From: Branchiostoma floridae | Lineage: Eukaryota > Chordata > Leptocardii > Amphioxiformes > Branchiostomatidae | Assembly: GCF_000003815.2 (NCBI RefSeq) | Contig: NC_049996.1 | Span: forward strand, 11,145,944-11,209,943 | Direction: 5' to 3' | DNA: 64,000 nucleotides | Part shown: piece after piece, positions 54,000 through 64,000 of the stretch | How the letters are laid out: each line of letters starts with the position of its first letter | Numbering within the stretch: the stretch's first letter is position 1 | Translations under genes and position numbers: made by a program | Notes under the pieces: generated by a model | Told to the model about the DNA's origin: nothing | Database searches by the model: none | Seen by the model: the letters and a program-made list of their open reading frames with translations, nothing else

Positions 54000-55310
54000 C
54001 TACTCGATGATAGTCTAAGATGGTAGAGCAGCCACAGCAAGGAAACTGCTACATTGTAGAGTAGGTAAAACATTTCAGGCGAACTGATGGATAGACCAGT
54101 ACCCGGAACACGTTTGGACAATCCGCCAGCAGAGATTAGTAGACGGACCTGTTAGTCAACTTTGGGAGACCATCAAAGCTAGAGGTCAGGAGAGCCATCA
54201 TGCAGCAGTGCCAGATGAGATAACAGTAAAAGCCGTCAGAACTGACACCAGGACGGCTGCAGAACCTATTCATCTAGCTCTGCATGTGACATATACACAT
54301 GTAGGTCAGGCAGGGCTGAATACGTAACGTTCGAAAGATGGTAACTAGTACAGGAGTGGACAACAAGCTGCACAGGGCATTAGCCTTGTTTCGGGGACTT
54401 GATAATGTATTGGTTTTGATGTCTTGTGTTCTGAACATGCTATGCTATGCTCTTATGTGTTCGGGAAGAGGTGGCGCTTTGTTCAGGAACTGCATGGGCG
54501 TTTTTGTCAAAATCTCACAAAGAAAATAACTGTAGAAAGGAACAGCAGATTTTCATGATTTTGAACAATATTTTTTATAGAAAGAAACGTACACGATAAC
54601 ATAAGATTCCGCAAGATAGGACTACATCTGCATAATGACTAAGGAAGATCTACCATAGCAATATTCTCAATGGATCTTTTTGTCCTGGGCATGTTACTGA
54701 GTCTTGTCCTTCATCTTTTTACTTCGTCCTCCTCATAGAAACAGCATTCTCCCTTTTCTTTTCTTATTAATAGACCATTTTGGTTGGAGAGAACGTCGCC
54801 CGTATCGCGGCAGCATGCACCGGCACACGCGTCCGCCCCTGAGTTATCTGCAGTCTGGGCGGGAAATCTGCCTGATAACCAGCTACACATGTGCGGGCAC
54901 GGCAGGCCGATAACGCACATGTCAGGCGGGAATTATAGCTACCGGGTTACGTAAAGGGACCGAGAAGTAATGATGGTGGCAGGGAGGAAGTAGGGACAAA
55001 CCGTTAAAACACATAAGTAGAGAACTTCAAATTTAATCTTCTTGATGGTGTTTCAGTTTTAAAAACAGACGAAGATCCAATGGCTCTCTTCATTCCTTAC
55101 AATACGTTTTTGTTTATCTGTATCAAATCAAGCATTAGGGAATAGCAGAACAAGTCAAAGCAGAAGCAACAGCAAAAGAAAATGAAACGGCCCCTGTATT
55201 TCCGAAGAAAGCTGTTGGGCGGCCCAAACTTATACCACTTCTTCCTGAGCACAAGAGCTATCTACCGCCCAAATTTCTTGACCATAGTTTGTAATGAACA
55301 CGTGATATCA
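54000..55310. other. Stretch without recognised genes
   Basis: No exon recognised; short ORFs only. Confidence 0.45.
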
Positions 55311-55314
55311 AAAC

Positions 55315-55510
55315 CAGACGTTCTGCTGCAATACCAATGAATGCCGTCAGAGGCCTAAAATCTAACATTTCTTCGGTAGGACAATTTTTGGCCTAAATAA
55401 CTACATACCAAATAGCATGACGATCCAGCCATATCATCTTGAGTTATGCCACTAAACGACATTCATGCATAAAAACATACATACAAACGTAACCAAAATA
55501 TAGCCTTTTT
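55315..55510. repeat. Dispersed repeat family D, copy 3
   Basis: gttctgctgcaataccaatg, ctacataccaaatagcatga and cttgagttatgccact align with the other copies; the end is more diverged. Confidence 0.6.
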
Positions 55511-56020
55511 GCCGAAGGTATTAAAAAGACATTGGGACACACACAATGATTCACTCCTCCACAATAACATGATCAACCAATGTTCACCAGTGATATCAAA
55601 GAACAAGCGGATAGTTTCTGACATGTAAAACTGACAGCCAGAAGTAGAAGAGGTGTGTATCTAGGGCGGCTCTACTAACTGTCTGATCAACATGAGATAA
55701 GGTTATCAGAGAAGATAACATGACGGTACTAACTAGGTACAAACTATGTTATCACCCAGAACTGAACCCAACCATACAGGCATCCCGAAGGTCCCCCGTT
55801 TACACCAGACGGCTTAGCGGCCGTTAAGCCACCAAAATTGGATTTGTCTGACCTTTGATAATTGGAACATGGTGCAAGATGTAAAAGACAACAAAGCACA
55901 CAAAACGTTAAGTATCAATTTTATTCGCATTTCAGCGTTATCTATTAAACTCGTTGAGTGAGCTGTCAAATCTTTAAATTTGGCCCGTAAATAATTTCAT
56001 CATTTGGTAATTACTCATGA

Positions 56021-56331
56021 TATGGTAAAGTTCTTGTAAACACAACTAGGGTAGTACTCACATCCAACGTTTTGATCTCTGTCAGACACCATTATCAGGG
56101 TTATATAATGATTAAATCTGCTACGGTCATGAACAGAGGTGAGGGGGGATACAAACTGAGTCACGCTTGGGACGGTGCTAGTATCCTTGCTGCTGCAGCG
56201 CCACCTACATCGGCTATAGTAGCAGCGAGAAGTACATCCAGTCATTCTAACCCTGATGATGGTGTCTGACAGACATCGAAACGTTAGATGTGAGTACTAC
56301 CCTGATTGTGTTTACAAGAACTTTACCGTAT
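56021..56331. mobile_element. Foldback MITE with about 80-bp inverted arms
   Basis: The left arm tatggtaaagttcttgtaaa runs through gggtagtactcacatccaac to gacaccattatcagggtt; the right arm is its inverse (aaccctgatgatggtgtctg through ttacaagaactttaccgta). About 75 of 80 positions pair. The loop of about 150 bp has no recognisable gene. Confidence 0.92.
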
Positions 56332-56877
56332 TTAAATTTGGTCACTCGTAGGACTCGCAGGTCGCATCCGGAGTGTAAATCCAGAAAGATGCTTTTGTAA
56401 ACGGGACCCGGATGTAAGCATTTTCTCGGTGTAAACATCACACAACAGCCTCAAACTCACAGGTCAGAAACACATGAGTTGATGACGTCAACATGACGTT
56501 TACAGTCCAAGTCCCCCGAAGGTCTGGCTGAATGCCAAACCCTCTGATCACAGATAACAACTAGTCATTTACTGCCGCTAACTTGTGGAAGTGTTGTAGA
56601 TTTGCACCGACCTATGTTTAAACGATGACAAATCTGACAGAAAGTCCCAATAAAAACCCTTTGCTGTAGGATTATCTTCTCGCAACTTTCTCACGCCAAA
56701 CAGCACGGTGACGCACAGGATAATATCTTAGTGTGTATACTGTTAAACATTACAGTACACACTCTAAGAAAGTCTGAGAGTGAATCAACCAACATACTAT
56801 TGCTTACTATAAAATCAAGACTACTACATAGGTAGCCTCTGTACTACATTTGGTAGCATCTGTACTACATAGGTTAG

Positions 56878-57014
56878 CCTGGATACCAGACCCCAGCCCG
56901 GTCTCAAAATATGTATCGTGCATAGCCTGGATACCAGACCCCAGTCCGATCTCAAAAATATCTATCGTGCACGATAGATATTTTAGAGATCAGGCTGGGG
57001 TCTGGTAACCAGGC
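56878..57014. mobile_element. Foldback MITE, AGCCTGG family, copy 4 with duplicated arm
   Basis: agcctggataccagacccca occurs at 56877 and again at 56924; the inverse arm ggctggggtctggtaaccag ends at 57014. The palindrome centre is tatcgtgcacgatagata. Confidence 0.85.
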
Positions 57015-57891
57015 TATACATAGGTATCCTCTATACTACATACGTAGCCTCTGCCTGTGCTGTCGAGATGCATTAGGATTCCCTGCAGCGAAAGAAAGCA
57101 GGCCCTTTTCGTGTTATCTGAACATTTTTATTCCGGTATTCTGGCTTTTACATGAACAGGCACAAACGAGACAGCTATTGGCTTAAATCATTCTGTCATT
57201 CTTTATATTTCTAATGACCATTAACGTTACTTATAGCGTTAAGGGTTGGTAGATATGGCAACAGCTGAATGTCATACTTGTTGAACTTGGCAGTTCGTAG
57301 AACATACTTTAAAGCCAAACGTCCTATTAGAGCCGCTTGACTGATGAAGGCAGGTGCAAAGTCATGGCAACTCAAGGAGGAAATATTAAAGCACTTTATC
57401 ACGGAGAGTGACGTTTGTGTCGCTCTGTTGTTGTGCCCCGGTTTAAACATTAACGGTAGAACCCTCAGTTTCCAAGCTAGACTCAGAGGGTGGCGGAGAC
57501 CGAGTTCAGGCAGTAGTGCGGTAAAAAGGGTAACGGTCAAGTTATCTCTGATTTATTCGTGAAGCGGGGTTAATTTGGATCGTAGGATAGTTTCTCTCAC
57601 AAGAGCAGCCGCAGGCACGAATTCAATTTTATACACTGACCCTGGAACACTGGTGATTACGCGTGATTTACTAGTGCGGGTGACAGACATATAGACACTA
57701 CCTTACTCCATACTCCCAACGACCTAAATCCTGAAAGTCGTTTGCAATCAGAGATTCGATAATGATTTTATGACTAATGAACGTGTTGCAAACACATACC
57801 ACCTGATCATTGTGTCGTACATACACAGAATGGATCAGGCAACACGAACAAGTCGTGTGTTAGACGCCACATGATCGTAAATCAGACTTAC

Positions 57892-57894
57892 CAT
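57892..57894 (-). CDS. DPP4: Candidate DPP4 initiator exon (ATG then splice donor)
   Basis: The minus strand reads GTGCGACATG|GTAAGTCTG: an ATG exactly at a strong donor, phase 0, which is what the anchor exon at 44070 needs (M|AKLATRK). Upstream is GC-richer sequence (57900-58060). The same frame is also open further upstream to an ATG at 58062, so a longer cytoplasmic tail cannot be excluded. The implied intron is 13.8 kb. Other donors in 44.1-58 kb could serve instead. Confidence 0.3.
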
Positions 57895-58934
57895 GTCGCA
57901 CAACCTTGTCGTCAGAGATCGGCTCCTGGAGACTTTGTGAGAACAGAACGTTGCAAGTCGGCAGGAGACCACCTTTGATGTGTAAACCCAAACGGTTTGC
58001 CGTATGTGCGCGCCTTTCGCACGAGTACTACACTTCGGTACTACAGCCTTCAGTATAACCAAGGGGCGTTGCTTTAATGGGGAAGGGTGTGTATGAGGTT
58101 TCTAAGAAACCTAATACCACACAAAAAGACTTTGACCAAATCGCTCGCACCAAGAGTCTGACAAGATGATAGATATGAAAATATGATCAGTTCAAAAGTT
58201 CCAACGTCTTTTGAAATTAAAACAAAAATTATAAAACTGAACATTTCTTTCAGTCTGTACGCCAAGAAAAATCACGTATTCCACGTACGCCAACGTCCTT
58301 CGACAACGAAATGTGCACAGTATACGTCGTACATTGAATAGTAGGTGTCTTTGATATGGCTAAAGGCACTATTCGATTTACTAAATGAGTCCTGGATATG
58401 ACTGCACACAAGCCAGGTCCACCATCAGCATCAGACCATGCCTTATCACGACTCGGTCTAAATCCATCCATGTACCGCTTTTGCCATCATGCAAGTGTAT
58501 TTCATATCTCCTGCAGCTTAAAATAGCACTTTGTTGAGCTTTGTTCACTAGAAATGTAACAATGAATTAATTTGTTTCTATTGGAAATTCAGAATCGCTA
58601 CCCATACAGATATTCATATTCAATGTACACGACGGGTGTAGTGCGTTTCCTTGTTCATTGAATGTTGAGCTTCAAAGGCAGTGACAGGGGAATTATCTCT
58701 CACTAAAGAGATGTATTAAAGATGGCATTTTGTGTATTCTGTATCATTTGGTCTACTTGCAAGTCCAACCCTGCAAACTAGAGCCAAGTCTCACCAGACT
58801 ACCATGCTAACTCGGGATGAGAAAACAATTAGTTAACAAGCTGCTTGTGGTCGAAATTACACCACGTCTTCCTGAAGCTATATGCTACCAATAATCAAAA
58901 TTTTAACAACATAGCATGTTAAGAACAGATATAA

Positions 58935-59140
58935 AACCGGAAATTCTACTGCAGTATTGCGAAGAAAGCTGCCATGGGGCCCAAATCAAGCTTGGCCTCG
59001 TCTTTCCAGGACTTACCTACATACCAAATATCATCACAATCCACCTAGATATTCTTAAGTTATGCTGACTACAAGACCCTACAAATATCTGGAAACACAG
59101 ACACGAACACCCAAAACAATACCTCTATTCTTTAATTGGA
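58935..59140. repeat. Dispersed repeat family D, copy 4
   Basis: attctactgcagtattgcga, ctgccatggggcccaaatca, acataccaaatatcatcaca, taagttatgctgactaca and aaaacaatacctctatt match copy 1. Confidence 0.7.
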
Positions 59141-59149
59141 TATAGAAAT

Positions 59150-61440
59150 GTTTGGACAAGAGGCAACATTGGACCGACATACAAAATCATTACTCTGTCA
59201 ACCCCTTTTACACCCCAGCCCAAACGGCACAGCTGTCAAAACTGACAAAACTTTGCCAGTTGTTTGAAAGGGTCCGAGGGTCACATAGCAGGGTACGGAG
59301 GCCGATGCTCCGTGGGGTCCCCCATCGCGAGTGTCAGTCTTAGTGAGTGACAAGTCAGAAATCACGTGGTGTGGCGATATGTGATCGTGCCGTGGGGAGA
59401 GATGAAACATATCTCAGATGTTTGGCGCGTCGTAAAAGGTTCCATGTGTATCTGTTTATCGTAGCCCTTTGCGTTTATTTCCCCCATGTGTACATTAGCA
59501 CCAGGTGGATTTGGGTTGGGTATAATCATTAACAAACTTGTGGTGTTTTCTGGGTCCAGGGACCATTCAGGTTTGTGTGCATTGAAGGCGGGGGAAAGGC
59601 CATACAGTATATAGGCATAGAGAAATCTTTATTGACACAACGAAAGTACATCGACTTAAGTAAGACGTACTACAACTATACATATAAACAAACAAGCATA
59701 TACAAATGGATTACATGTATGTATATGAAGAGATATGAAATCAACATGTTGAGTGTAATATATCATTTACACTATTGGTTCTAAGGTTAAAAATTCGTTG
59801 ATATATTTACCTATTTGTACACAGTAAGAGTTCACTACTCCTCCCGAAATGTAGTCAAATTTATCGGGGAGGGGGGCCATCTATCGAACGGAATGTATCA
59901 AATTCAAAGAAATGTGTACAGCTTTGTGCGTTCATCATCATAACCTGAACTATCCATAGTGACCGTCACTATAGAATATAGATATGTTCGCTGTACAGAA
60001 ATCGGATGATCCGTACAGCCTTACATTTATGTGCTGTGTGGAGAACCAGTTTGATGAGATGTTTGGGGAAATTTGTCGAGTCAGATCAGGCAGCAGGGAC
60101 TTCTGCATGCTGCAATTCGCTTAGCCTACTTTCCAGTTCCAGTTCTATCATATATACATTCTAGTTTGACGTTTCGAACAACTCACCGACATAACTTGAA
60201 GTTAAACAGAAAATGGTGTCTTCTAAAAATTGTCAAACCTCATTGTAGAATGTCATAGGTGAGAACAGAATCTTAAAGACAAGAATGTCATAGATTTCAT
60301 TCAAAGCTTTACCCTTGCGATGCCAGGTACGCTGACTACGCAAAAGCCGCAACACACAAAACACATCGACATTTGACAGGTTCTGCGGCGAAGTACCACA
60401 ACGAATTAGGTTCCATGTCTACCACCGATGGTGCTGTACAAGGCTATGATTCTTCCACTGTTTAACTACTGTACGGATGTCATCTTAAGATTCCACATGT
60501 GGGGAAATGCTCTCTAGCGACTATATCTGGAACAACAAATCAACACATATGTACATCCGTAAATTCGTGAGTAACTCTGGACAAGACCATACTTTCTTAG
60601 AGAGAAAATTACTAATTCGTAAAGTACAAAATGTAAAATAAATTTGTTATATTGGATCGTTCGGAATTTTCTGTGAAGATACACGAATTGTGTGGCCCAG
60701 GGACCTTAGAGATGAACGTCACCTAATCCCCGACATTCGGATTCTGATTTTTGCTACAAATTAAACAAGAAAAATTTCCAAACGTGACTTCTTAGACTTT
60801 TGTATCTAAATATTTGTACATTGTATTTTTGTAGTTCTGTTCTATATGGAGTAAAGTTTTTTAAGAACGCACATGAGGACCATGCTACGTCACCGGCAGA
60901 CAACATTGACAAACCCATAGCGCCTCCAAGTCATAAACCAGGCCTTTTGTGGCCTTTTAGTCTGAGGTATGTTACCATAGTGGCGTCCAATCTTATGAGG
61001 AACCATCTTAGTTTACTTTATTTGTGACATAACAAAAGTGCCATTGGTAACTTCTCCTTACCAATGTGGATCTTTATGAATAATTAAATGACAGATTTTA
61101 GACTCTCCTATACAGCCCTGGTGTCCTTTTAAACAACCCGGAAACATTATACTTATGATAACAAGCCACACACAATATAGCAATATGGTAGAGCTAGCAT
61201 GGCAACAAGTAATACACTGAGAGAAAGTGTCCGAAGTATTGTTACTGGCAAATAAAGGAACACTTTCCACAACACGCAATAGATTAAAGTATCATAGGGT
61301 ATCGTCAAAACCTAATCGTTAGAATACAATGAATGTGCAAGCTGAATATGTTACCATGTAAATACGTCCTCTTAGTGTTAATAGCAAAGCAGTCATCTGA
61401 GAACTTACAGTGAGTGTAAATATTAGAAGGCTGCTGAAAC
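59150..61440. other. Stretch without recognised genes
   Basis: No coding exon recognised. 59615-59690 (agaaatctttattgacacaa) resembles the 3' end of a non-LTR insertion in the reverse orientation, but no coding remnant was found. Confidence 0.4.
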
Positions 61441-61448
61441 CAACGAAA

Positions 61449-63375
61449 ATGGCGAGTCAAGTGGAAGACAAGAAAACCCAGGACAACACCGCTGATTCGG
61501 GACGGGATTTCCAGACAGTTCTGAGAAATGTCTGCGAACGTTTGGCTCCTCAAGACACCCGGCAGCTGAAGACTCTTCTCAAGGAAGGTCAATGGTCTAT
61601 GCATATTTTCAGATAAAACTCTACGTGACAAAAAAATGCCGCTGCCATTTTTGTTGTTAACGTTGTGCATCTCGTTCGTATTAGCGCATTCCGCCCAGCG
61701 TTTTTTTCTCAGCCATCTGTAATGCACCCTCCAAATATCTAAAATTTCCTTGACGGTTTTCAGTAGGTGGCGAACAAGAACGACGTTTTATCTGTTTCTA
61801 TAGACCAGGCAGAATTCTATATTTTCTAACAGGTTCAGTGTTCCAGTACCCATTGACACGTTGGGAAAAACGTTTTCTTGCTGTTTGAGTATCAGGGTAT
61901 ATTCACAGAGAGGGCGTGTTAGTCTTTCCCCTTAAGCGATGCTCGGGGCACCTCTTCGAATATAGAACCCCAAAGTTAACCCCCTTCCGAATGATTGAAC
62001 CGAAGTCTGCAAGTTACCATCTAATTAAACCCAGGAGCTGCAACCAATTGAGCTACGGACATCACTAGTTTTGAATTGTAAAAAGAGTTAATTTTTGCAT
62101 TCCTCTTAATCATTATCATATATTATTTCCCTCCAGATCCAATCATTACAAGATGGTTCCCGGGTGACCTGAGTCTAGAATCGCCCTCAGAACTCGTCCT
62201 CAGACTCCAGATGAACCGCATCATCTCTGCCGACAACCCACTCTTGCTGACGTCACTACTCTGGCGCCTGCGCAGATACGACCTTATCAAACTGCTATTA
62301 CAGCACGCAGAGACACTCTCGGATCAGATCCACTGCGCCCTGCCGTCTGAAAAGCCAGCTAAGGGATTCCATCAGCTGGCTCTTATTCTCAGAGCAAGCA
62401 TCAAGGACATGAGCCGAACTACAATGGAAGCGTTCCGTAGCCACCTAGCGAGAGCTGTTGGTATTCCACCTGAATACGCCTTTCTGGACGGTGTCCACCC
62501 TGACATGGAGAACTTGAGAACTATCATGACGATTCAGATCCCGGCTTCCTGCATGGAGCGCGCTGCTTCCGTACTTAGAAATGACGCAGTGCGCCGAGAG
62601 TTAATGACCAATGGCGTCGAGTCCATCAGGATTTCGAAAGGAAATGAGATTCGCATTACAGTTGAAAGTGAAGCGGAGGAGCCGTCAGCTAATGAAAATC
62701 TTCCAGCGCTGGCTAGCAATAAATGCTGCGCTGATGCGAGGAAAGAACTGATCCTTCAGCTCGAGGCAACAGGAGGGTTGCGCCAGGAGGTTGAAAAGCT
62801 TCGCTTGGAGAATGCAAAGCTGCAGAACTACCACGACGCGAGCCTCGCGCGGGAAGCAAACCTGAGAAAGTTGCTCCAGGACAGACTCGCGAAATCTGAG
62901 GAAGACGCCGAAGCGATGAAAGCGCTTACCAAAAAGATGGAGGCCGTTCTGGCAGAGAAAGAGCGCCTGGAATCAAAGATTGCTGAATCTGATCCGTTAA
63001 CACAGCGCCAAAATGCGTTCGGAGGAATCGGCAGCCCCACTATTTCTGCTCAAAGCACCAGAGGTAAGGCGTGGGACTTTAGCTGAAAACTAATCCTATG
63101 GTTTGGGGACCTTTTTGTAAAGAGAACCTGACCCGTACATGCGGTTGGGACTAACCCTTGCGACAACATACTAAGATGCAAGCTTGCCCATATTGGCTGT
63201 ACTTAGTAATCAATACATTTTTAATACATAACATATCATTTATGCCATTTGTGATTTTTTTTTTAATTTAGGCAAAGATGGAGAGACGAAATCCAAACCA
63301 CGTGCCCAGCCACACGTGAAGGCGAGACCGAGCCAAGTGGCACAACCAAGGGGACGGCACAACACTTCACTGTAG
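61449..63375 (+). CDS. Death-effector-domain coiled-coil protein, complete
   Basis: Three exons: 61449-61587, 62137-63063 and 63272-63375 (TAG), 389 residues, phases 1 and 1, good borders (GAAG|GTCAAT is the weakest donor). The ATG at 61449 has context AAAATGG, and upstream in-frame sequence has no ATG. N-terminus (about 15-103) is a death-effector domain: FQTVLRNVCERL, DTRQLKTLL and SADNPLLLTSLLWRLRRYDL, with the R-x-D-L charge motif at 93-96. A central alpha/beta-like region (about 138-223, VGIPPEYAFLDGVHP, NGVESIRI) recurs in invertebrate death-fold proteins as I remember them. A coiled coil spans about 248-331, and the C-terminal tail is basic. The likely role is a cytoplasmic adaptor in apoptotic or inflammatory signalling through DED homotypic contact; no caspase domain is present. 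Partner unknown. It is convergent with the GPCR. Confidence 0.85.
61885..62066 (-). mobile_element. tRNA-derived SINE, family S2, copy 2
   Basis: The minus strand has TAGCTCAATTGG (A box) and CGGTTCAATCA (B box), then ggggttctatattcgaag and aggtgccccgagca, as in the copy at 46060-46310. It lies in intron 1 of the DED gene, about 70 bp before the acceptor. Confidence 0.65.
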
Positions 63376-63590
63376 TGTTCTTGCTTTTACGAACTGTAGG
63401 CAAGAAGAGAAACAACACTTTGCAACTACATCAATAACTGTTAACTGTTTAAGCACGATTATTTATACATTCAAATGCTTGTTGAATGAGAACAATGCCA
63501 CATTGTATATAAGTCACCACAGAAGACTATGACGAACATATCGATAACAAAGCACTGTGTAAAAGACAGAGAATTGATAGCATATACATA
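63376..63590. other. 3' region between two convergent genes
   Basis: Probable 3' UTR of the DED gene. No clear AATAAA was seen. The GPCR tail copies begin at 63594. Confidence 0.4.
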
Positions 63591-63593
63591 TTA

Positions 63594-63946
63594 CTGGAGT
63601 AGGCGAGCCACATGACCAGGGTCTGCACCCACAGCGGCAGGTCGTAGAGTCATCCTGACGTCTTTCCACACGGCCAGGCCCGCCGAACCTCCTGCAGGAT
63701 CTTCCTGTTGTTGAGCGCGTAGACCACGGGACAGACGATGGTGCTGGAGTAGGCGAGCCACATGACCAGGGTCTGCACCCGCAGCGGGAGGTCGTAGAGT
63801 CATCCTGACGTCTTTCCACACGGCCAGGCCCGCCGAACCTCCTGCAGGATCTTCCTGTTGTTGAGCGCGTAGACCACGGGACAGACGATGGTGCTGGAGT
63901 AGGCCAGCCACATGACCAGGGTCTGCACCCACAGCGGGAGGTCGTA
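63594..63946 (-). repeat. Tandem 150-bp duplication of the GPCR 3' end
   Basis: ctggagtaggcgagccacat recurs at 63594, 63744 and 63894, exactly 150 bp apart; about 2.3 copies with only a few mismatches. The unit holds TM7, tail and stop of the GPCR. Copies 2 and 3 follow the stop codon of copy 1. The last copy is cut at ctccag|taatatg. Confidence 0.93.
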
Positions 63947-64000
63947 GCCTCCTCCCACGATGATGACGTAGGGGCCCCAGCAGGCGAAATGACTCCCAAT
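63800..64000 (-). CDS. Rhodopsin-family GPCR, C-terminal part (TM6 end to stop)
   Basis: The minus strand from 64000 is open for 66 codons to a TGA at 63802-63800. It shows the end of TM6 (HFACWGPYVIIVG, the CWxPY toggle), an extracellular loop, TM7 with CPVVY in place of NPxxY (VMWLAYSSTIVCPVVY), and a short basic tail (ALNNRKILQEVRRAW) ending CGKTSG. The amino-terminal TMs lie outside the window, so subtype cannot be set. The 201 bp are followed downstream by extra copies of its own 3' end. Of the overlapping ORFs, this frame is the only one with GPCR motifs. Confidence 0.8.
   Translation of the reverse strand: MGSHFACWGPYVIIVGGGYDLPLWVQTLVMWLAYSSTIVCPVVYALNNRKILQEVRRAWPCGKTSG

Noticed and set aside
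63514-63999. 161- and 113-codon ORFs on the minus strand
   Set aside because: Alternate frames of the GPCR tail and its 150-bp copies; only the frame ending at 63800 has TM6/TM7 motifs.

Overview
This window looks like chordate, probably lancelet (Branchiostoma), genomic DNA. The evidence is intron-dense genes with short exons and canonical GT/AG junctions, a genome crowded with small TA-flanked inverted-repeat elements and tRNA-derived SINEs, a vertebrate-like DPP4 with conserved catalytic residues, and a death-effector-domain gene of the kind expanded in amphioxus. The species is inferred from content only. There is one 100-base assembly gap (40339-40438).

Layout. (1) 1-6513, minus strand: 5' part of a secreted protein gene, nine phase-consistent exons giving 470 residues before the window edge. 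It has a signal peptide, two similar 'two-Cys helix plus beta' modules, one Ig domain and two dibasic furin-like sites. I could not assign a family. (2) About 7978-9555, minus: a weaker candidate gene of four or five exons. (3) About 12840-18400, plus: a probable spliced non-coding transcript with a tandem exon duplication. A non-LTR reverse-transcriptase tail (13440-13830, minus) lies within it. (4) 18.4-26.4 kb: mostly repeats, including two opposed blocks of one 42-44 bp minisatellite (20.27 and 25.80 kb). There is also a nested cluster in which a TA-flanked 1.1 kb element with 18-bp perfect ends and a foldback element both sit inside a plus-strand RNase H retrotransposon tail (22.25-24.1 kb). 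(5) 28646-44070, minus: a dipeptidyl peptidase 4 (DPP4/FAP-like) gene, of which I could place 24 coding exons with every junction in phase (758 codons plus stop). A candidate first exon encoding only the initiator Met lies at 57892. A 1 kb minisatellite sits in one intron. (6) 44-61.4 kb: gene-poor, with MITEs, foldbacks and SINEs. (7) 61449-63375, plus: a complete three-exon gene for a 389-residue DED/coiled-coil protein. (8) 63800-64000, minus: the last coding part of a rhodopsin-family GPCR, whose 3' end has been tandemly copied with a period of exactly 150 bp.

The genes do not form an operon or an obvious pathway. Gene 1 encodes a secreted protein, DPP4 is a type II membrane ectopeptidase, the DED gene belongs to death/inflammation signalling, and the GPCR is a receptor. 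The most notable items are the unassigned secreted protein, the intact DPP4 with an altered S1 pocket, the nested transposons, the duplicated-exon transcript and the GPCR tail duplication.
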